Source of the DNA: an uncultured Treponema sp.
GTDB lineage: Bacteria > Spirochaetota > Spirochaetia > Treponematales > Treponemataceae
NCBI GenBank assembly: GCA_937901865.1
Contig: CALDID010000209.1
Location: 1-18,725 of the forward strand
Length of the DNA stretch: 18,725 nucleotides
Direction of reading: 5' to 3'
Shown here one piece after another: positions 14,653 through 18,725 of this stretch; within the stretch, counting starts at the first letter, position 1; each line of letters begins with the position of its first letter. Under the pieces are notes generated by a model that saw nothing but the letters and a program-made list of their open reading frames with translations, was not told the DNA's origin and made no database searches. A program made the translations under genes and the position numbers.

Positions 14653-15660
14653 TTAAAAGCTGGACTTCATCTGTGCAAAGCGTTTTTTTCTCGCTGCTGT
14701 GGTGTCTGTCAGTTTATTATATTTGCTGTAGTGAAGCGATACATTTTTTAAGCGTGTCTTTGGTTCTGGGTGAGTCTTCTTGAATCCTTGGTCATTTTCC
14801 TTTGTGTTGGCTTCGATGAGCTTTAGCATAGAATCCATAGCTCTCGGATTGTATCCTGCATTTGCCATTAACTCTAAAGCCTTTGTGTCTGCTGCAAGCT
14901 CTTGCGATTTGGAATAACCGTGTTCTAGCATATCGCCCACAATCTCATCAACACTGTCGCTAAATCCGTCCACATTCTCTTTTGCGCCATCATTTCCGCC
15001 CGTTGCAGCTACTGCTAAAGAACCGCTTGTGCGAATAATTGCATTTGCCGCTCTACTTGTTTTAATCGCCTTTACGCTATGCTGTAAAAGAATATGAGAG
15101 ATTTCGTGTGCTAAAACGGCAGCCACAGCGTCTTCTGAATCGGTGCATTTTAAAAGCCCTCGTGTTACCATAATATGACCGCCAGGAGTTGCAAAAGCAT
15201 TGATTTCATTTGTGTCGAGTATGACGACGAAATAATCTTTGTATAACTCAGGTCTTTCGCTCAATGTTGTCATTGCGTGGCAGATGTTATTTAGATACTT
15301 TTGCGCCTTTGGAGAATTGTATACTTTGTATCGAGCAAGGATATTTGCCGCGACCGCTCTGCCTATGTAATATTCCTGTTCTGGAGTAATCACTTCTTGA
15401 GCCTTTGCTGCCGCTTCTCTTGCGTCTTTGAACGATGCCGTTACATTTTCTGCGCTTACTTTTCCGTCAACGCCCTCTTTTACCTTTTCGCCGCCTTTGT
15501 TTATAGCACCTGCGATGTTGTCAAGAACGTTTGTAACTTTATCCTTAAAAGAGGATTCACTTTTTTTCTCTTCACTGTCTTGTGCATATACGCAAAGTAT
15601 AGAGCAAGACAGCAAAGAGAATATGATAAATCCCTTTTTTAAAAAATGCTTTACGTTCAT
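14653..15660 (-). CDS. M48 family metalloprotease, exported
   Basis: A 335-residue zinc peptidase of the M48 family (YggG/LoiP/BepA-like). An N-terminal signal peptide ends near VYA/QD (residue 26); Cys19 or Cys23 could alternatively be lipidated. A charged, probably helical stretch (30-90) precedes the catalytic domain. The zinc motif HEISH is at 185-189, with Glu186 catalytic, and the third ligand is Glu254 in SQELAADTKALEL. NAFATPGGHIMVTRGLL (154-170) is typical. Such proteases act in periplasmic or envelope protein quality control. The ATG overlaps the stop of the SH3-domain gene (ATGA), and the cyclase follows, so a cell-envelope stress or maturation operon is likely. Confidence 0.92.
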   Translation of the reverse strand: MNVKHFLKKGFIIFSLLSCSILCVYAQDSEEKKSESSFKDKVTNVLDNIAGAINKGGEKVKEGVDGKVSAENVTASFKDAREAAAKAQEVITPEQEYYIGRAVAANILARYKVYNSPKAQKYLNNICHAMTTLSERPELYKDYFVVILDTNEINAFATPGGHIMVTRGLLKCTDSEDAVAAVLAHEISHILLQHSVKAIKTSRAANAIIRTSGSLAVAATGGNDGAKENVDGFSDSVDEIVGDMLEHGYSKSQELAADTKALELMANAGYNPRAMDSMLKLIEANTKENDQGFKKTHPEPKTRLKNVSLHYSKYNKLTDTTAARKKRFAQMKSSF

Positions 15661-16130
15661 TTTGTTGTACCTGTGTCGCCAGTATTAAGCATACCGTCAA
15701 CCATAAATTTTCGCACATCGCTTGCTTTTACGCTCTGTTTTTCCATTGCATCAACAGCAGCATAATTCGTGTTAGAGTTCTTTTTATACTCTCCTTCGAT
15801 GCTGTCTGAAAAGCCTTTTCCTGCCAATGCAAGCTCATTTGCACTTGCTGAAAAAGATGATGATACGATTTTGCGCTTAGACAAAGCTGATGAGCTAATC
15901 CAGCCTTTCACTTTCGGATTTTCTTTGCTCATTACTTCTGTCCAGCCATTGTTTTCGCTTACGATTTCGACTTCTTCTGCATATTTTAGAGAGCCTGTAG
16001 ACTTTGCAAAAGAGCTTGCTTTTACTTTTACTTCTGCGCCTTGCACTGCAACATAACGAGAATCACCAACTTTCGCAAAGGCGCAAGAAGCAACCAATAA
16101 GATAGAACAAATGAAAAAAGATTTTTTCAT
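15657..16130 (-). CDS. Exported SH3b-domain protein
   Basis: A 157-residue exported protein. Start ATG at 16130 with GGGGG as ribosome site; GTG at 16142 is less likely. The signal peptide MKKSFFICSILLVASCAFA could be cleaved as a lipoprotein (lipobox VASC) or after AFA. Residues about 25-90 form a bacterial SH3 domain (YVAVQGAEVKVKASSFAKSTGSLKYAEEVEIVSENNGWTEVMSKENPKVKGWISSSAL), a fold that often binds peptidoglycan or peptides. The rest is polar, with a Ser-rich helix and NTNYAAVDAMEKQSVKASDVRKFMVDGML. First gene of the operon with M48 protease and cyclase; may recruit or guide the protease at the cell wall (inference). Confidence 0.85.
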   Translation of the reverse strand: MKKSFFICSILLVASCAFAKVGDSRYVAVQGAEVKVKASSFAKSTGSLKYAEEVEIVSENNGWTEVMSKENPKVKGWISSSALSKRKIVSSSFSASANELALAGKGFSDSIEGEYKKNSNTNYAAVDAMEKQSVKASDVRKFMVDGMLNTGDTGTTK

Positions 16131-16149
16131 AAAAACCCCCACTCACTAT

Positions 16150-16179
16150 ATAATAAATTCGACAAATATAAAAAATCAA
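16150..16179 (-). promoter_or_regulatory. Probable promoter of the SH3b-M48-cyclase operon
   Basis: TTGATT (16174-16179), 18 bp, TATTAT (16150-16155), about 20 bases before the ATG at 16130. The region is AT-rich, so the exact boxes are uncertain. Confidence 0.45.
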
Positions 16180-16253
16180 TAATCAAATTCTGTTTTATGC
16201 AAAGAAATGTGTTGTTTTAGCAAACAGAATATCTCTAATTTATACAAAATATA

Positions 16254-16290
16254 TAAAAAAAGACTTCGCAAACTAACGAAGCCTTTTTTA
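16254..16290. terminator. Terminator after tRNA-Arg, bidirectional
   Basis: GACTTCG (16262-16268) pairs with CGAAGCC (16277-16283; one G-T pair), loop CAAACTAA, with T-runs on both sides. It ends the tRNA transcript on minus. Confidence 0.8.
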
Positions 16291-16316
16291 ATAACGGATA
16301 AGATAAGTTACAAAAG

Positions 16317-16390
16317 CGACCCATACACGATTCGAACGTGCTACCTACAGCTTAGGAGGCTATCGCTCTATCCAAGTGAGCTAATGGGTC
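16317..16390 (-). tRNA. tRNA-Arg (anticodon CCT)
   Basis: Full cloverleaf on the minus strand: acceptor GACCCAT/ATGGGTC, D stem GCTC/GAGC, anticodon stem ATAGC/GCTGT with loop CTCCTAA (anticodon CCT, reads AGG), five-base variable loop AGGTA, T stem GCACG/CGTGT with loop TTCGAAT. Discriminator G; CCA is not encoded. Confidence 0.95.
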
Positions 16391-16404
16391 ATCATTTTCT
16401 CTAA

Positions 16405-16433
16405 ACTATATCAAATCTCTTTTTCTTTTGCAA
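16405..16433 (-). promoter_or_regulatory. tRNA-Arg promoter inside the end of the esterase gene
   Basis: TTGCAA (16428-16433), 17 bp, TATAGT (16405-16410), with expected start about 8 bases before the tRNA 5' end. The -35 lies in the last codons of the esterase. Confidence 0.6.
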
Positions 16434-17292
16434 GTCTTTTTGCCCATGTCGCAAATAAATCAATCCAAACCGCGCATTCTTCTTGTATCTCTTTGCCACT
16501 TTTTGTTGCAGTTTCCTCTGTTGCAAGTGCGAGTCCGTGTCCGCCGCGTTGAAATAAGTGATATTCATACGGTATGTGATTTTTTTGCAAGGAAAGACAG
16601 AGCAAAAGAGAGTTTTCCGCAGGGACGGCATTGTCTTGTGTTGTGTGCCAAATGAAAGACGGCGGAAAGTCTTTGGTGATGAGGTTTTCAAGGCTAACCC
16701 AGTGAGTGTTCTCTTTATATTTTTCGCCAAGCACATTCATAATAGAGCCACGATGAGCCGCCTCTCCTGCACTGATTACAGGATAGCAAAGCAGCAGTGC
16801 ATTCGGTTTTATCTCTTCTGCGCTATACGGAAGATACTTTTTTAAAAGTGGCTCTTTGTCTTCGCTTTTCTCGCCTCCTGCGTTTAAGCCGTTGTAGTAC
16901 ACGCCAAGACTTGCGGCAAGGTGTGCACCTGCGCTAAAGCCTGCAACGATGATATTGTTTTTGTTTATGTGCCATTCGGTTGCATGCGTTCTTGCATAGT
17001 AAACAGCTTCTGCGACATCGCACAATGCGGTAGGAAATTCCATAGGTGCGAGCGTGTAATACAAAACCGCTGCTTGAAAGCCCATTGCGTTCATCTGTAT
17101 TGCAATCGCTTCTGCTTCTCTGTCTGAGAGATGTTCATAGCCGCCGCCTGGACAAATGAGGACAAGAGGACGTATGCGGTCAATGTCGAAATCGTAGTTG
17201 TCCAAAAGATACGTTTTAAGAACAGGGGCTTTGTCTGTTGTTTTTAGTTTTCCCTCATAGTGCCGAGGGAGCGTAATAGATTCGTGTTTCAT
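16411..17292 (-). CDS. Alpha/beta-hydrolase, acetyl-esterase (BD-FAE/xylan esterase-like)
   Basis: A 293-residue cytosolic alpha/beta hydrolase without a signal peptide. The oxyanion region is PLVLICPGGGYEHLSDREAEAIA (about 42-64). The nucleophile elbow is GFSAGAHLA, with Ser near residue 120. The acid is probably Asp in HTTQDNAVP, and the base His in RGGHGLALA. The pattern and length fit the family that removes acetyl groups from sugars or short oligosaccharides (Axe-like, AXE1/BD-FAE), so a role in plant-polysaccharide breakdown is plausible but not proven. The ATG at 17292 is preferred over 17310 because the upper ATG lies upstream of the expected transcription start. No Shine-Dalgarno is seen. 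The tRNA gene follows closely. Confidence 0.87.
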   Translation of the reverse strand: MKHESITLPRHYEGKLKTTDKAPVLKTYLLDNYDFDIDRIRPLVLICPGGGYEHLSDREAEAIAIQMNAMGFQAAVLYYTLAPMEFPTALCDVAEAVYYARTHATEWHINKNNIIVAGFSAGAHLAASLGVYYNGLNAGGEKSEDKEPLLKKYLPYSAEEIKPNALLLCYPVISAGEAAHRGSIMNVLGEKYKENTHWVSLENLITKDFPPSFIWHTTQDNAVPAENSLLLCLSLQKNHIPYEYHLFQRGGHGLALATEETATKSGKEIQEECAVWIDLFATWAKRLAKEKEI

Positions 17293-17300
17293 ATACTTGA

Positions 17301-17328
17301 AGTATATCATATTTTTTCACTGTTGCAA
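17301..17328 (-). promoter_or_regulatory. Esterase promoter, likely leaderless
   Basis: TTGCAA (17323-17328), 16 bp, TATACT (17301-17306), then eight bases to the ATG at 17292. There is no ribosome site in between. Confidence 0.6.
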
Positions 17329-17356
17329 GTAATACTTTTTTTTATTATCATACAGG

Positions 17357-17430
17357 CACAGCCTGCTTTTCAAAAAGTGTAGCCTACTTTGTAAAAGGCA
17401 TAGGCTGCATATAAAAAGCTGTAGATTGTA
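17357..17430 (+). repeat. Degenerate 21-bp tandem repeat upstream of apbE
   Basis: Three 21-base units at 17357, 17378 and 17399, and a partial one at 17420, share NRYAGSCTRC followed by T/A and an A-run ending AAAAG. The first is preceded by AGG, so AGGCACAGCCT forms a small hairpin; the same 11 bases and the following CTTTT-CAAAA also occur in the element at 5311-5455. A TATAAA (17410-17415) in the third unit could be the apbE -10 box. Confidence 0.6.
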
Positions 17431-17444
17431 AAGGGAGAGAAAAA

Positions 17445-18515
17445 ATGGTTCATAGAAAGAAAACTCCATTGTATGTATATGCTATTTCGCTTATTTCGAT
17501 AGTTGTCTTTGTTACTTGTGTAGCTATTGTGTTGATAACGGTAGCGCGAAAGCCAAAAGAGCCGTCTGTGCAACCTCGCTCTATGACTTATTTCGGCTCT
17601 ATGTGTTCGCTTAATCTCTTTGAAGACGGTACACAAGAGCTATATAATGCGCTTTTTTACCGTTTAGAGCAAATCGATGCAGAGTTTGACACAAAGAAAG
17701 TCTCGAGCGACATAAGCCAAATAAACGAGGCGGCAGGAAACCACGCAGTAGAGGTGAACGACGATATTATCTATGTTCTCTCCCGCGCGCTTTCGTATGC
17801 TGAATTATCAAATGGCTTATTTGACCCGACCATTGCACCTATCACTAATTTGTGGAATATCGGCACAGACGAAGCACATCTTCCGAATCAAAGGTATATC
17901 ACTGCAAACTTGCCGCTTGTGGATTATCGCGATGTTGTCATTGACGGGAAAACTGTTTTTTTGAAGCGAGAGGGAATGGCTTTGGATTTAGGCGCGATAG
18001 TGAAAGGCTTTGCGACAGATGAGCTTTGCAAGATTTTGAAAGAAAGGGGAGTGAAAAAAGCGATTATTGACCTTGGCGGCAACATCTATGTGTACGGAAA
18101 AAAGCTAGACGATGAGCCGTGGTATGTGGGGATAAAGAACCCTGAAGATACAGGCGGAGACCCTGCGGTTGTTTTGCCTCTCAAAGAATGTAGCATAGTA
18201 ACAAGCGGTGTGTATGAGCGTTTTTTCTATCAAAGCGGAAAGAGGTATCATCATATTTTTGACACAAAGACAGGCTATCCACTCGAAACCAATCTTTTAA
18301 GCGCAACTGTTATTTGTTCTTCTAGCATAGACGCAGACGCATTAAGTACACTTGTTTTTATACTTGGCATTGATGCAGGCATTGACTTGCTTGACAGAAT
18401 GGACGGCGTATCGGGAATATTCATCGAAGATAATCACGAAATCACTGCAACAGAATCGCTCAAAGGCTTGCTAGAATCTCCTACCTATAAGTATAAAACC
18501 ATACGCTACAAATAA
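17445..18515 (+). CDS. apbE: FAD:protein FMN transferase ApbE
   Basis: A 356-residue ApbE family enzyme that attaches FMN from FAD to a Thr/Ser of target flavoproteins such as Nqr/Rnf subunits, on the outer face of the inner membrane. One N-terminal membrane helix (about 9-33) acts as anchor; VTC at 23-25 could be a weak lipobox, and Treponema pallidum Ftp is a lipoprotein. Family landmarks: YFGSMCSLNL (49-58), SNGLFDPTI (122-130), ALDLGAIVKGFATD (179-192), IIDLGGNIYVYG (207-218), SGVYERFF...YHHIFDTKTGYP (254-279) and SSIDADALSTLVFILG (293-308), with metal- and FAD-binding Asp residues in place. AAAGGGAGAG gives a strong ribosome site. No target flavoprotein gene is in the window. The Bacterial enzyme may also be active as a Mg-dependent FAD pyrophosphatase, as reported for Ftp. 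Confidence 0.94.
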   Translation: MVHRKKTPLYVYAISLISIVVFVTCVAIVLITVARKPKEPSVQPRSMTYFGSMCSLNLFEDGTQELYNALFYRLEQIDAEFDTKKVSSDISQINEAAGNHAVEVNDDIIYVLSRALSYAELSNGLFDPTIAPITNLWNIGTDEAHLPNQRYITANLPLVDYRDVVIDGKTVFLKREGMALDLGAIVKGFATDELCKILKERGVKKAIIDLGGNIYVYGKKLDDEPWYVGIKNPEDTGGDPAVVLPLKECSIVTSGVYERFFYQSGKRYHHIFDTKTGYPLETNLLSATVICSSSIDADALSTLVFILGIDAGIDLLDRMDGVSGIFIEDNHEITATESLKGLLESPTYKYKTIRYK

Positions 18516-18548
18516 TTTTTTTGAACTATCTTTGAACGTTTTTAATTG

Positions 18549-18576
18549 GTATTTAATACATCTTACCATCGGTAAG
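18549..18576. repeat. Dispersed copy of the 23-bp repeat family
   Basis: GGTATTTAATACATCTTACC (18549-18568) is identical to the array at 11003-11134, and is completed by ATCGGTAAG to make the dyad CTTACC-ATC-GGTAAG. It lies 24 bp before a promoter on plus. Confidence 0.8.
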
Positions 18577-18599
18577 AAAAATGTAGATTGTATAGGAAG

Positions 18600-18627
18600 T
18601 TGACAAATGAAAAGAGCGGGATAAAAT
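18600..18627 (+). promoter_or_regulatory. Sigma70-type promoter for a gene beyond the window
   Basis: Perfect TTGACA (18600-18605), 16 bp, TAAAAT (18622-18627). Nothing in the remaining 98 bases is a clear gene, so the product lies past the window end. Confidence 0.65.
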
Positions 18628-18680
18628 AAAAAAAGAAGCGCAACCAAAGTTATGATTTCTCTTCAATACCTTTTTACACA

Positions 18681-18725
18681 TACTCTTTCGAGTACAACCG
18701 CCTTAGTAGTCGGACACTAGGCGGT
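18681..18725 (+). other. Two hairpins in the RNA leader at the window end
   Basis: TACTC-TTTC-GAGTA (18681-18694) and ACCGCC-T-TAGT paired with ACTA-GGCGGT (18697-18725, loop AGTCGGAC) form consecutive stems in the transcript from 18600. A 22-codon ORF (18652-18720, MISLQYLFTH...) ends inside the second stem but has no ribosome site. Stable RNA leader, riboswitch or attenuator are possible. Confidence 0.5.

Noticed and set aside
18652..18720. 22-codon ORF as a real leader-peptide gene
   Set aside because: No ribosome binding site and no run of a regulatory amino acid; kept only as a remark in the leader entry.

Overview
The window looks like part of a spirochaete chromosome, most likely a host-associated Treponema. 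This is an inference: gene content, lipoprotein signal peptides ending in loose lipoboxes such as FTSC, a CHASE2 adenylate cyclase, a membrane-anchored ApbE protein and moderate-to-low GC all fit, but there is no rRNA to prove it. Most genes are on the minus strand.

Region 1 (1-10826, minus strand) is a TonB-dependent uptake locus in two transcription units. The upstream unit starts at 10790 and reads: two half ABC transporters of exporter fold, a DUF454/YbaN membrane protein, ExbB, ExbD and TonB, tightly packed with ATGA or longer overlaps. The downstream unit starts at 5018 and reads: a TonB-dependent outer-membrane receptor, then three lipoproteins with very acidic segments after the lipidated cysteine. 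No substrate-binding protein or classical importer permease is present, so the two half transporters are the likely inner-membrane step, as in YbtPQ or IrtAB. An iron-siderophore or haem-like ligand is the best guess. Between the units lie a MITE-like palindromic element, with an 11-bp direct repeat that contains the tonB stop codon, and an array of palindromes spaced 40-41 bp that runs into the receptor promoter.

Region 2 (10827-12540) has a 350-bp divergent intergenic region with a 23-bp tandem repeat array, then a PhnP-like metallo-beta-lactamase-fold hydrolase (+) and rpmB (-), separated by a bidirectional terminator. Region 3 (12548-16155, minus) is an SH3b protein - M48 metalloprotease - CHASE2 adenylate cyclase operon. 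Region 4 holds tRNA-Arg(CCT) and an alpha/beta-hydrolase esterase (minus), then apbE (+) behind a degenerate 21-bp tandem repeat. The last 210 bases carry a second copy of the 23-bp repeat family, a good promoter and two hairpins of an RNA leader that runs off the window.

The most notable observations are: (a) the phased palindrome array over the receptor promoter; (b) a G9 tract in the signal peptide of one lipoprotein, where either +1 or -1 slippage gives early stops, suggesting phase variation; (c) three genes (first ABC gene, MBL hydrolase, esterase) with a promoter -10 only 7-8 bp before the ATG and no Shine-Dalgarno, suggesting leaderless mRNAs; (d) domain shuffling among the three lipoproteins; and (e) three separate families of short intergenic repeats. 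No CRISPR array, phage or full insertion sequence was seen.
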